The notes beneath the pieces are model-generated. The model saw nothing but the letters and a program-made list of their open reading frames with translations, had not been told where the DNA came from and searched no databases. Positions 56,336-64,000 of a stretch of 64,000 bases of DNA are shown piece by piece (within the stretch, counting starts at the first letter, position 1; every line of letters begins with the position of its first letter). The position numbers and the translations under genes were made by a program. The stretch is from Bacillus thuringiensis. Its GTDB lineage: Bacteria > Bacillota > Bacilli > Bacillales > Bacillaceae_G. The stretch lies in the NCBI RefSeq assembly GCF_001182785.1, contig NZ_CP012099.1, positions 5,228,527 through 5,292,526 of the forward strand. Reading direction: 5' to 3'.

Positions 56336-57208
56336 TTATTTTTTCTTTGGAATTTTAATTGTAATTTGATAGTACTCATCAAATTCTTCTTCCTCAGAAT
56401 TAACATTCAAACCACTTTCAGTAACCATTTGTAAAGATTGTCTAATTGTATTCATAGCAATCCTCGTATCTCGACTTACTGCTTTTTGCTTTGCCTTACG
56501 CTTCGGTTTTGCTTCCTCTAGTAACTTCGCAATTCGTTCTTCTGTTTGCTTTACATTCAGTTGTTTCTCCACAATTTCCTGTAAAACCTTCAGTTGTAAT
56601 TCCTCATTTTTTAAAGGAATGAGAGCGCGGGCGTGACGTTCTGTAATGCTTTTTTCTAATAATGCACTTTTTATTTCTTCAGGCAACTTTAACAATCGCA
56701 ACTTATTTGCGATTGTAGATTGTCCTTTTCCAAGTCGTTGTGCCAATGCTTCTTGTGTTAAATTATGTAACTCAATTAGCTTTTGATATGCCACAGCTTC
56801 CTCGATTGCCGTTAGTTCCTCACGTTGCAAGTTTTCAATTAAAGCTACAGAAGCTGTCTCTGTATCATTTAAGTTCTTTATAATTGCAGGAACCTTTTCC
56901 CACCCTAACTTTGTTGCTGCACGAAAACGTCTTTCTCCAGCAATAATCTCGTACTTGTCATCCTCATATTGCCTTACAACAATCGGCTGAATAAGTCCAT
57001 GTGTACGAATCGTTAATGCTAGCTCATCAATACGCGCATCATCAAAAACTGTTCTTGGTTGATAACGGTTAGGGGTAATATTTACTATCGGAATTTCTTG
57101 TATTTCTTCATATACCTTTTTATCTATCTCTTCATGGCTTTCGTCTTGTAATTCGAATTCGCTCTCTTTATCTCCAAAGCCAAATAAACGAGAAAACGTA
57201 TTTTTCAT
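56336..57208 (-). CDS. noc: Nucleoid occlusion protein Noc
   Basis: 290 residues, a ParB paralogue. A short N-terminal amphipathic segment ([15 protein letters not shown]) is the membrane-targeting helix that makes Noc distinct from Spo0J. The CTPase domain follows ([42 protein letters not shown]), then the helix-turn-helix [24 protein letters not shown] and the C-terminal dimer domain. It blocks division over the nucleoid. It is upstream of soj-spo0J and downstream of rsmG. A 22-bp palindrome lies before it. Confidence 0.96.
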
Positions 57209-57250
57209 ACATATTCCACCACCTTTTAGGCCTATTGACTATTCTCCATA

Positions 57251-57272
57251 AAATGTTTCCTATGAAACATTT
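57251..57272. promoter_or_regulatory. 22-bp palindrome in the noc promoter region
   Basis: AAATGTTTC (57251-57259) and GAAACATTT (57264-57272) flank CTAT. The 16-base core TGTTTCCTATGAAACA has the outer bases of parS but a different centre. It lies 43 bases before the noc start. Confidence 0.5.
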
Positions 57273-57313
57273 ACGTTTTCATTTATATAATTTAATCTTA
57301 CGTCTAATAAGAT

Positions 57314-58033
57314 TTATTTTTCAATAGGTAATTTATTGGGTGTTCCCGGTTTGCGTGGATATTTCTTTGGTGTCTTGCGCTTTTTCTCGATTAATAAAAT
57401 ATTACGTTCACTCTCTTCAAACGGTAATTGGAACGTAGACATCTCTTTTAACTCTCCGCCTAGCACCTCTAAAGCATACTTGCCATTTTCAATTTCCTCG
57501 TTTGCTGCTGCACCTTTCATTGCAATGAATGTTCCTCCAACTTTTACAAGTGGTAAACATAGCTCACTTAATACAGAAAGACGCGCAACTGCACGTGCCA
57601 TTACAATATCGTATGATTCACGTACACCTTCTTTTTTCCCAAATGTTTCAGCACGATCGTGACAAAATGCAACGTCACTTAATTCTAACTTTTGTGCTAA
57701 GTGATTTAAGAAATTAATACGTTTTTGCAATGAGTCTACAATCGTTACTTTTAAGTGCGGGAAACAGATTTTCAAAGGAATACTTGGGAATCCAGCCCCT
57801 GCACCAACATCGCAAATTGAGAATGGTTTTGAAAAATCATAATAAAAAGCAGCTGTAATGGAATCAAAAAAGTGTTTTAAATATACTTCTTCTTTTTCTG
57901 TAATAGCCGTTAAATTCATTTTTTCATTCCACTCTACTAATGTTTCAAAGTAGATTTTGAACTGCTCTAACTGTCTAGAAGAGAGGGTGATTCCCTTCTC
58001 TTCTAGCATAGATTGAAATTGTTCTATGTTCAT
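57314..58033 (-). CDS. rsmG: 16S rRNA (guanine527-N7)-methyltransferase RsmG (GidB)
   Basis: 239 residues. [28 protein letters not shown] is the SAM-binding motif; [20 protein letters not shown] and [20 protein letters not shown] are RsmG signatures. It methylates G527 of 16S rRNA; loss gives low-level streptomycin resistance. It lies 21 bases after mnmG and is probably co-transcribed with it. Confidence 0.97.
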   Translation of the reverse strand: MNIEQFQSMLEEKGITLSSRQLEQFKIYFETLVEWNEKMNLTAITEKEEVYLKHFFDSITAAFYYDFSKPFSICDVGAGAGFPSIPLKICFPHLKVTIVDSLQKRINFLNHLAQKLELSDVAFCHDRAETFGKKEGVRESYDIVMARAVARLSVLSELCLPLVKVGGTFIAMKGAAANEEIENGKYALEVLGGELKEMSTFQLPFEESERNILLIEKKRKTPKKYPRKPGTPNKLPIEK

Positions 58034-58054
58034 CTAGCAATATCTCCTTACTAT

Positions 58055-59944
58055 TTATTGGTTCGATACGCGCGCAATTTTTCCTTGTTCAATATACACA
58101 AGTAAAATGGAAATATCCGCTGGATTTACACCCGAAATACGTGAAGCCTGCCCCATTGAAAGTGGACGAACATCTTTCAATTTCTGTCTAGCTTCTGAGG
58201 CAAGGCTAGAAATCGCGTCATAATCAATATCTACAGGGATTTTTTTATTCTCCATTTTCTTCATACGCTCTACTTGCTGTAAAGATTTTTCAATATATCC
58301 TTCGTACTTAATCTGAATTTCAACTTGTTCTGTAACTTCATCGCTTAATTCTACTTCACTTGGTACTAAAAGATGAATATGCTCATATGTCATCTCTGGA
58401 CGACGTAATAAGTCACTTGCACGTATTCCATCTTTCAATTCACTTCCACCAATATTGCGAATTAATTCTTGAACTTCAGGACGTGGTTTAATAATAATGC
58501 TGCTTAAACGTTCCTTTTCCTGTTCAATTTGTAATTTTTTATTTGTAAATCGCTCATAGCGCTCTTCTTTAATTAACCCAATTTCACGACCAACTTCAGT
58601 TAAACGAAGATCAGCATTATCATGGCGTAATAATAGACGGTATTCTGCACGAGATGTTAATAAACGATATGGTTCATTTGTACCTTTCGTTACAAGATCA
58701 TCAATTAAGACACCAATATAAGCATCCTCGCGGCCTAAAACAACTTCTTTTTTACCTAAAGAACGGCATGCTGCATTAATCCCAGCCATAAGCCCTTGTC
58801 CTGCGGCCTCTTCGTAACCAGAAGTTCCATTAATTTGTCCTGCTGTATATAAATTTTTAATCTTTTTCGTTTCAAGTGTTGGCCATAATTGTGTTGGCAC
58901 AATTGCATCATATTCAATTGCATAACCTGTGCGCATCATTTCAACATTTTCTAGGCCTGGAATTGTTCTAAGCATGTCACGTTGTACATCTTCTGGTAGG
59001 CTTGTGGATAAACCTTGTACATATACTTCTTGTGTATTACGCCCTTCTGGCTCTAAGAAAATTTGATGACGTGGTTTGTCATTAAATCTTACTACTTTGT
59101 CTTCAATAGAAGGACAGTACCTAGGACCTGTTCCTTTAATCATACCAGAATACATAGCTGAACGATGTAAATTTTCATCTATTAAACGGTGTGTTTCTGT
59201 ACTTGTATATGTCAACCAACATGGAATTTGATCCATAATAAATTTCGTTGTTTCAAAAGAGAACGAACGCGGCTTATCATCACCTGGTTGAATTTCTGTT
59301 TTACTGTAGTCAATTGTATTACTGTTTACACGCGGAGGTGTCCCTGTTTTAAATCTAACAAGATCAAATCCGAGCTCCTCTAAATGCTCAGATAATGTAA
59401 TAGACGGTTGTTGATTATTTGGACCGCTTGAATATTTTAAATCGCCCATGATAATCTCGCCACGTAAAAATGTTCCAGTCGTAATTACAACGGTTTTCGC
59501 TATATATTCTGCACCAGCTTGTGTAACTACCCCTTTACATACACCTTCTTCAACGATTAAACGCTCTACCATTCCTTGGAACAACGATAAGTTTGGTGTT
59601 TCCTCAATTGTTTTCTTCAATTCATGTTGGTAAGAGAATTTATCAGCTTGTGCTCGAAGCGCACGTACAGCTGGGCCCTTACCTGTATTTAGCATACGCA
59701 TTTGAATATGAGTTTTATCAATATTACGTCCCATTTCTCCGCCTAATGCATCAATTTCACGAACAACAATCCCTTTTGCTGGTCCACCAACAGAAGGGTT
59801 ACATGGCATGAACGCTACCATATCTAAGTTAATTGTTAACATTAATGTTTTTGAGCCCATTCGTGCTGCCGCAAGACCAGCTTCACATCCTGCATGACCT
59901 GCACCGATTACTATGACATCGTATGAACCGGCATTGTATCCCAT
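58055..59944 (-). CDS. mnmG: tRNA uridine-5-carboxymethylaminomethyl enzyme MnmG (GidA)
   Basis: 629 residues. [23 protein letters not shown] is the FAD-binding motif; [30 protein letters not shown] and [17 protein letters not shown] are GidA signatures. The C-terminal domain (about 550-629) contacts MnmE. With MnmE it modifies U34 of certain tRNAs. It lies 46 bases after mnmE, with GGAGGAATAA before the ATG. Confidence 0.98.
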   Translation of the reverse strand: MGYNAGSYDVIVIGAGHAGCEAGLAAARMGSKTLMLTINLDMVAFMPCNPSVGGPAKGIVVREIDALGGEMGRNIDKTHIQMRMLNTGKGPAVRALRAQADKFSYQHELKKTIEETPNLSLFQGMVERLIVEEGVCKGVVTQAGAEYIAKTVVITTGTFLRGEIIMGDLKYSSGPNNQQPSITLSEHLEELGFDLVRFKTGTPPRVNSNTIDYSKTEIQPGDDKPRSFSFETTKFIMDQIPCWLTYTSTETHRLIDENLHRSAMYSGMIKGTGPRYCPSIEDKVVRFNDKPRHQIFLEPEGRNTQEVYVQGLSTSLPEDVQRDMLRTIPGLENVEMMRTGYAIEYDAIVPTQLWPTLETKKIKNLYTAGQINGTSGYEEAAGQGLMAGINAACRSLGKKEVVLGREDAYIGVLIDDLVTKGTNEPYRLLTSRAEYRLLLRHDNADLRLTEVGREIGLIKEERYERFTNKKLQIEQEKERLSSIIIKPRPEVQELIRNIGGSELKDGIRASDLLRRPEMTYEHIHLLVPSEVELSDEVTEQVEIQIKYEGYIEKSLQQVERMKKMENKKIPVDIDYDAISSLASEARQKLKDVRPLSMGQASRISGVNPADISILLVYIEQGKIARVSNQ

Positions 59945-59990
59945 TGTTTATTCCTCCTAATAATCTCTATCTTTCTAAAACATCACTATA

Positions 59991-61367
59991 TTATTTTCCT
60001 AAACAAAATTGAGAGAACAACTGGTCAATTAAGCTTTCATGAACTGTGTCACCAGTAATTTCACCAAGTATTTCCCACGTTCTTGTTAAATCAATTTGTA
60101 CCATATCAATTGGCACACCATTTTCTATCGCCTCAATTGCATCACCGATTGTTTGTCCCGCTTGTGTTAATAATCCAATATGTCTCGTATTAGAAACATA
60201 TGTCATATCTGCAGAATCAATTGTTCCTTCAAAGAATAAATCAGCTATTGCCTTTTCTAGTTCATCTATTCCTTGTTCCTCGATTAAAGATGTTGTAATA
60301 ACACGATTTCCCGCGGCTAACTCTGTAACACGTTCCATATCAATCGTTTGCGGTAAATCAGTCTTATTCACAATAACAATAAAGTCTTTTCCTTGTACCG
60401 CACGGAATAGATCTTCATCCTCATTTGTTAAAGCCTCGCTATAGTTGACAACAACTAATACTAAATCCGCTTGGCTCATCATTTCTTTTGAACGCTCCAC
60501 ACCAATTCGTTCAACAACATCTTCTGTCTCACGAATACCGGCTGTATCTATAAGTTTAAGAGGTACACCACGCACATTAACGTACTCTTCAATAACATCA
60601 CGAGTTGTTCCTGCAATATCAGTTACAATTGCCTTTTTCTCCTGAACAAGACTATTTAATAACGATGATTTCCCAACGTTAGGTCTACCGATAATTGCTG
60701 TAGCAATACCTTCACGTAAAATTTTCCCTTGTTTTGATGTTTCTAATATTTTTTCGATTTCCGAACGAACATGCGTCGCTTTCTCAATTAAAATATTATG
60801 TGTCATCTCTTCTACATCATCGTATTCTGGATAATCTATATTTACCTCAACATGAGCTAACGTTTCTAATATTTCTTGACGTAGGCGACCAATTAATTTA
60901 GATAATCGCCCTTCCATTTGATTAATTGCTACATTCATCGCACGATCTGTTTTTGCTCGAATCAAATCCATAACAGCTTCTGCTTGTGATAAATCGATAC
61001 GTCCATTTAAAAAAGCACGTTTTGTAAATTCGCCCGGTTCTGCCAATCGTACTCCTTGTGCTAGAATAAGTTGCAATACTTTATTTACTGAAACAAGTCC
61101 ACCATGACAGTTAATTTCAACTATATTTTCACGTGTAAAAGTCCTTGGTGCGCGCATAATAGACACCATAACTTCTTCAATAACTTGATTTGTATCTAAA
61201 TCAATGATATGACCATAATGAATAGTGTGAGAAGGAACCTCTGTTAAATCCTTCCCTTTAAAAATACGGTCAACTTTCTCAACCGCATCATCCCCACTTA
61301 CTCGAACAATGGCAATTGCACCCTCTCCAAGCGCTGTGGAAATCGCAGCAATTGTATCAAATTCCAT
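59991..61367 (-). CDS. mnmE: tRNA modification GTPase MnmE (TrmE)
   Basis: 458 residues. The N-terminal domain binds formyl-tetrahydrofolate ([22 protein letters not shown]). The inserted G domain has [14 protein letters not shown] (G1), DIAGTTRD (G2), [10 protein letters not shown] (G3) and NKTDLP (G4). The C-terminus FSQFCLGK keeps the catalytic CxGK motif. With MnmG it builds cmnm5U34 in tRNA. It follows jag, but two hairpins with DnaA boxes lie between them, so it probably has its own promoter. Confidence 0.98.
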   Translation of the reverse strand: MEFDTIAAISTALGEGAIAIVRVSGDDAVEKVDRIFKGKDLTEVPSHTIHYGHIIDLDTNQVIEEVMVSIMRAPRTFTRENIVEINCHGGLVSVNKVLQLILAQGVRLAEPGEFTKRAFLNGRIDLSQAEAVMDLIRAKTDRAMNVAINQMEGRLSKLIGRLRQEILETLAHVEVNIDYPEYDDVEEMTHNILIEKATHVRSEIEKILETSKQGKILREGIATAIIGRPNVGKSSLLNSLVQEKKAIVTDIAGTTRDVIEEYVNVRGVPLKLIDTAGIRETEDVVERIGVERSKEMMSQADLVLVVVNYSEALTNEDEDLFRAVQGKDFIVIVNKTDLPQTIDMERVTELAAGNRVITTSLIEEQGIDELEKAIADLFFEGTIDSADMTYVSNTRHIGLLTQAGQTIGDAIEAIENGVPIDMVQIDLTRTWEILGEITGDTVHESLIDQLFSQFCLGK

Positions 61368-61493
61368 GTCCTTTCACCTCACTTGCTTATTTATCTCTAT
61401 TTCAACATGATTATTTCTTTCACTAAATTATTAGGATACCATAACGAACCTATCTACAAAAGAAGAATAACTCATTTTATTATATCCCCATGT

Positions 61494-61538
61494 AAAAAAC
61501 ACTAAACTTATTCACAGTGGATAAGTTTAGTGTTTTTT
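61494..61538. terminator. Long hairpin between jag and mnmE, carrying DnaA boxes
   Basis: AAAAAACACTAAACTTAT (61494-61511) pairs over 18 bases with its exact complement (61521-61538) around a 9-base loop. It can terminate in either direction. The loop and stem edges contain DnaA boxes. Confidence 0.85.
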
Positions 61539-61549
61539 AGTTATCCACA
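61508..61549. promoter_or_regulatory. DnaA-box cluster between jag and mnmE
   Basis: TTATTCACA (61508-61516, consensus TTATNCACA), AGTGGATAA (61516-61524, one mismatch, reverse strand) and TTATCCACA (61541-61549) lie within 42 bases, partly inside the terminator hairpin. Confidence 0.65.
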
Positions 61550-61563
61550 TCTATTTTTCGCTC

Positions 61564-61592
61564 AAAAAAACCGGCACTCATTTGAGCAACCG
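61564..61592 (-). terminator. Terminator of jag
   Basis: On the minus strand ACCGGTTGCTCA pairs with TGAGTGCCGGT (small bulges), followed by TTTTTTT. It starts at the jag stop codon. Confidence 0.8.
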
Positions 61593-61593
61593 G

Positions 61594-62211
61594 TCATTTA
61601 GGAGATATTACAACATGCCGATGTGGTTCATTTCCTTCAGAAGTTGTTTTGATACCTTGATGATTTGATAATGCCTGATGAATAATTTTTCGTTCAAAAG
61701 ATGGCATCGGTTCTAAAATAACTCTTTTTTTCGTATTAGATACTTGTTTCGCTAATCGATAAGAAAGTGATTCTAACGTACTTTTTCTTTTACTACGATA
61801 ATTTTCAGCATCTAGTGTAATACCGATATACTGCTTCGTGTTACGATTCGCGACAAGTTTTGTTAAATACTGTAAAGAGTTCAATGTATTACCTCTTTTT
61901 CCAATTAAAACCCCTACATCATCACCAGAAATTGTAAATTCGATTTCGCGTCCTTTTACAATTTTACTAATTTCAACTTCCACACCCATATTGTGAATAA
62001 CATTTCTTAAATATTCTTCACATTCCTGAATTGGATCTTTCTTCAATACAACTTCTACTACTGCAGGACGATTCCCAAATAAACCAAGGAATCCTCTTTT
62101 ACCCTCATCGACAATATTTATATCTACTTGATCTTTTGATGTATTTAATTGCCTTAAAGCATCCTCTACTGCCAGCTCGACTGTTTGTCCTTTAGCAGTA
62201 ATTACACTCAC
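61594..62211 (-). CDS. jag: RNA-binding protein Jag (KhpB/EloR)
   Basis: 205 residues: a Jag-N domain (about 1-50; [21 protein letters not shown]), a KH domain with [16 protein letters not shown], and an R3H domain at the C-terminus ([31 protein letters not shown]). In streptococci and lactobacilli the orthologue pairs with KhpA and influences cell elongation. Its start overlaps the yidC stop (4 bases), so translation is coupled. Confidence 0.97.
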   Translation of the reverse strand: MSVITAKGQTVELAVEDALRQLNTSKDQVDINIVDEGKRGFLGLFGNRPAVVEVVLKKDPIQECEEYLRNVIHNMGVEVEISKIVKGREIEFTISGDDVGVLIGKRGNTLNSLQYLTKLVANRNTKQYIGITLDAENYRSKRKSTLESLSYRLAKQVSNTKKRVILEPMPSFERKIIHQALSNHQGIKTTSEGNEPHRHVVISPK

Positions 62212-62975
62212 TTGCTTGAGCCTCCAGCTTTGCTAGCCTTAATCTCTGGCCCTTTGATAAAGTACATTTGAGCAATCCCAAAGATATTACCAACAACCCA
62301 GTAAAGTGATAATGCTGCTGGGAAGTTAATCGCAAAGATTAAAATCATAATCGGCATAAGCCAAAGCATCATTGCCATTTGCGGATTTTGACCAGCTGTT
62401 CCTGCCATTGCAAGCTTTTGCTGAATAAATGTCGTAATTGCTGCAACAACCGGTAAGATATAGAACGGATCTGCCTGTCCTAAATCAAACCATAAAAATG
62501 TATGTTCACTAATTGCTGTTGTTCTCATAATCGCATGATAAAACGCGAATAAAATAGGCATCTGAACAAATATCGGTAAACATCCTGCCAATGGATTTAC
62601 ACCATTCTTTTGATATAACTGCATCATTTCTTGTTGTAGTTTTTGCTGTGTTGCTTGATCTTTAGAACTATATTTCTCTTTTAACTTCACCATTTCTGGT
62701 TGTAACGCTTGCATTGCCTTTGTACTCTTTGTTTGTTTAATCATTAATGGTAATAATGCAAAACGAATGATAAGAGTTGTAATAACAATTGCTAAACCGT
62801 AATTACTGTTAAATAAGTCGGCAAAATACGTGATTAACTGAGAAAGCGGATATACGAAATATTCATTCCAAATCCCAGTACTTTTCGATGTAATCGGCTG
62901 ACCTGTTTCACTACAACCGGTGGCAATCGCCATTAATGCAACGACCATGGCTAGTAAACCTAATTTCTTTTTCAA
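62208..62975 (-). CDS. yidC: Membrane protein insertase YidC (SpoIIIJ)
   Basis: 255 residues. The lipoprotein signal [21 protein letters not shown] has the lipobox Cys21. Five membrane helices follow, with [17 protein letters not shown] providing the conserved hydrophilic-groove Arg, and the charged cytoplasmic loop [16 protein letters not shown]. It inserts proteins into the membrane and in sporulating cells supports the SpoIIIA-SpoIIQ channel. It lies between rnpA and jag, the usual order. A second YidC2 paralogue is expected elsewhere. Confidence 0.97.
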   Translation of the reverse strand: MKKKLGLLAMVVALMAIATGCSETGQPITSKSTGIWNEYFVYPLSQLITYFADLFNSNYGLAIVITTLIIRFALLPLMIKQTKSTKAMQALQPEMVKLKEKYSSKDQATQQKLQQEMMQLYQKNGVNPLAGCLPIFVQMPILFAFYHAIMRTTAISEHTFLWFDLGQADPFYILPVVAAITTFIQQKLAMAGTAGQNPQMAMMLWLMPIMILIFAINFPAALSLYWVVGNIFGIAQMYFIKGPEIKASKAGGSSK

Positions 62976-63027
62976 AGCCTACTCCTCCTTGTATCGGTAT
63001 GTATATAGTGTAATTCATTTCCTTACG

Positions 63028-63375
63028 CTACTTTTTTATTCTTTTCATACCAGAGCGTTTAAAGACATGAATTAAGCTTTTCTTTACTTCTTCATATGTC
63101 ATCTCTGCACAAGGCTTCCTTGCTATTATAACAAAATCTTTTCCAGAATCTATCTCATCTTTTAACTCTGTAATAGCCTGACGGACCATGCGCTTAATTC
63201 GATTACGAACTACTGCATTTCCTATTTTCTTGCTAACAGAAAGGCCGATGCGAAAGTTTGGCTGTTCTTCTTTATCTAATTGGTATACAACAAACTGACG
63301 ATTCGCATTTGATTTTCCTTTTTGAAAAACCGCCTGGAATTCATCATTCTTCTTTATACGATGTTTTTTCTTCAT
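63028..63375 (-). CDS. rnpA: Ribonuclease P protein component
   Basis: 115 residues, highly basic. [30 protein letters not shown] and the RNR motif in [16 protein letters not shown] are diagnostic. It assists RNase P RNA in tRNA 5' maturation. The ATG at 63375 with GGAGTG upstream gives the usual length; an in-frame GTG at 63387 is possible. It follows rpmH; a hairpin lies between. Confidence 0.97.
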   Translation of the reverse strand: MKKKHRIKKNDEFQAVFQKGKSNANRQFVVYQLDKEEQPNFRIGLSVSKKIGNAVVRNRIKRMVRQAITELKDEIDSGKDFVIIARKPCAEMTYEEVKKSLIHVFKRSGMKRIKK

Positions 63376-63421
63376 ATCAATTGACACTCCTGTATTTCAT
63401 CAGCGGAAATTCACTATTATT

Positions 63422-63453
63422 AGAAAAAAAGACCACTGAACGATCAGTGGTCT
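63422..63453 (-). terminator. Hairpin between rpmH and rnpA
   Basis: AGACCACTGA pairs perfectly with TCAGTGGTCT around a 4-base loop, with TTTTTTT following on the minus strand. It overlaps the rpmH stop codon. It probably reduces read-through so that L34 is made in excess over RnpA. Confidence 0.85.
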
Positions 63454-63586
63454 ACGCAGATAATACTTTTCTTCCTTTACGACGACGAGCTGCTAGCACT
63501 TTACGTCCGTTCGCTGTGCTCATACGGCTGCGGAAACCATGTACTTTGCTGCGCTTACGTTTATTTGGTTGGTAAGTTCTTTTCAT
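63452..63586 (-). CDS. rpmH: 50S ribosomal protein L34
   Basis: 44 residues: [18 protein letters not shown], then [20 protein letters not shown] and the end RKVLSA. The sequence is almost fully conserved in Bacillus. It sits in the 50S subunit. GGAGGTG lies 7 bases before the ATG, and a near-consensus promoter is just upstream. It is the first gene of the rpmH-rnpA-yidC-jag group and is next to the origin. Confidence 0.98.
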   Translation of the reverse strand: MKRTYQPNKRKRSKVHGFRSRMSTANGRKVLAARRRKGRKVLSA

Positions 63587-63632
63587 TATATGACACCTCC
63601 CTGAGGAATATCTGTTAAAGACAGTCCTATAA

Positions 63633-63662
63633 ATTATAGTTAATCAACTAGGAAAATGTCAA
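63633..63662 (-). promoter_or_regulatory. rpmH promoter
   Basis: On the minus strand TTGACA (63657-63662), an 18-base spacer and TATAAT (63633-63638) are both perfect consensus hexamers, 47 bases before rpmH. Confidence 0.85.
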
Positions 63663-63735
63663 TGGTTCTAGAAATTTTCATCAAATATTCATTTTGAACC
63701 TATTCACATACTTTTTCACAGCATCTATATTTCCT

Positions 63736-63997
63736 TGTGGATAAATGTTTTTTCACGTTTTTTATATCCACAAACTTTTTTCCCACTTTTACACAGTATA
63801 TCGTGTTGTGGACAAGTTTATTCCACAAGGTATTGATTTTGTGGATAACTTTCTTAAATTCATTGCTATAGCCACTTTTTTTTGATATTATAGTTGTGTT
63901 TTCACTTTGAATAAGTTTTCCACATCTTTATCTTATCCACAATTTGTGTATAACATGTGGACAGTTTTAATCACATGTGGGTAAATAGTTGTCCACA
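63736..63997. promoter_or_regulatory. oriC DnaA-box cluster
   Basis: Perfect boxes (TTATNCACA or its complement) are at 63736-63744, 63840-63848, 63933-63941 and 63945-63953. One-mismatch boxes are at 63764-63772, 63807-63815, 63916-63924, 63976-63984 and 63989-63997. The orientation is mixed. This is the DnaA-binding cluster upstream of dnaA in Bacillus origins; the unwinding region is expected further right. Confidence 0.88.
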
Positions 63998-64000
63998 TTT

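Larger units (their letters stand above)
63587..64000. other. Left part of oriC (rpmH-dnaA intergenic region)
   Basis: No gene is present. The first 75 bases hold the rpmH promoter; the rest is AT-rich and holds a DnaA-box cluster. dnaA is expected on the plus strand beyond the edge. Confidence 0.9.

Noticed and set aside
60046..60444. 132-codon plus-strand frame opposite mnmE
   Set aside because: Ser/Ile-rich shadow of a conserved gene.

Overview
This window looks like the origin-proximal end of a Bacillus cereus-group chromosome (B. cereus, thuringiensis or anthracis type). The base composition is low in GC. Strong GGAGG-type ribosome binding sites are common. Gene order at the right end (spo0J-soj-noc-rsmG-mnmG-mnmE-jag-yidC-rnpA-rpmH, then a cluster of DnaA boxes) is the classic Bacillus left flank of oriC; dnaA itself should lie just past position 64000. 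Genes typical of the cereus group include a bacterial nitric oxide synthase next to a second manganese SOD, and a CxxH/CxxC protein between the HtrA-like protease and rlmH.

The left part (1-33200) is a patchwork of mostly single-gene units separated by hairpin terminators. It holds a TetR/SDR pair, an ABC-F ATPase, an MBOAT/DHHW O-acetylation pair, a TetR-controlled RND pump, msrAB, an AI-2E family permease, the lytSR-lrgAB (pyruvate-responsive, holin-like) locus, an MFS carrier behind a probable attenuator, a betaine transporter, nos and sodA, an AmiS/UreI channel, galE, a hemolysin III-like protein, dbpA, guaC, an oligoendopeptidase F and a radical SAM/SPASM protein. The middle (33200-46500) holds a soluble orphan histidine kinase, rlmH, the complete walRKHIJ-yyxA cell wall operon, a four-tRNA operon (Lys-Glu-Asp-Phe), purA and the replicative helicase gene. 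The right part (46500-64000) is core informational and chromosome-maintenance machinery: rplI, gdpP, rpsF-ssb-rpsR, ychF, mscS, yyaC, the ParABS/Noc genes, tRNA-modifying enzymes, membrane insertase, RNase P protein and L34.

No CRISPR array, intact insertion sequence, prophage or clearly new multi-gene system is visible. The interest is mainly regulatory: DnaA-box clusters upstream of rlmH and between jag and mnmE, matching what I recall as oriC-proximal DnaA-binding regions of B. subtilis; a mutually exclusive terminator/antiterminator leader before the MFS gene; two clear TetR operator sets; paired PurBoxes with identical spacing at guaC and purA; a cre site at lrgAB; a probable S6:S18 autoregulatory leader; a sigma-G-like promoter for yyaC; and large perfect inverted repeats before the hemolysin III-like gene, yyaC and noc.
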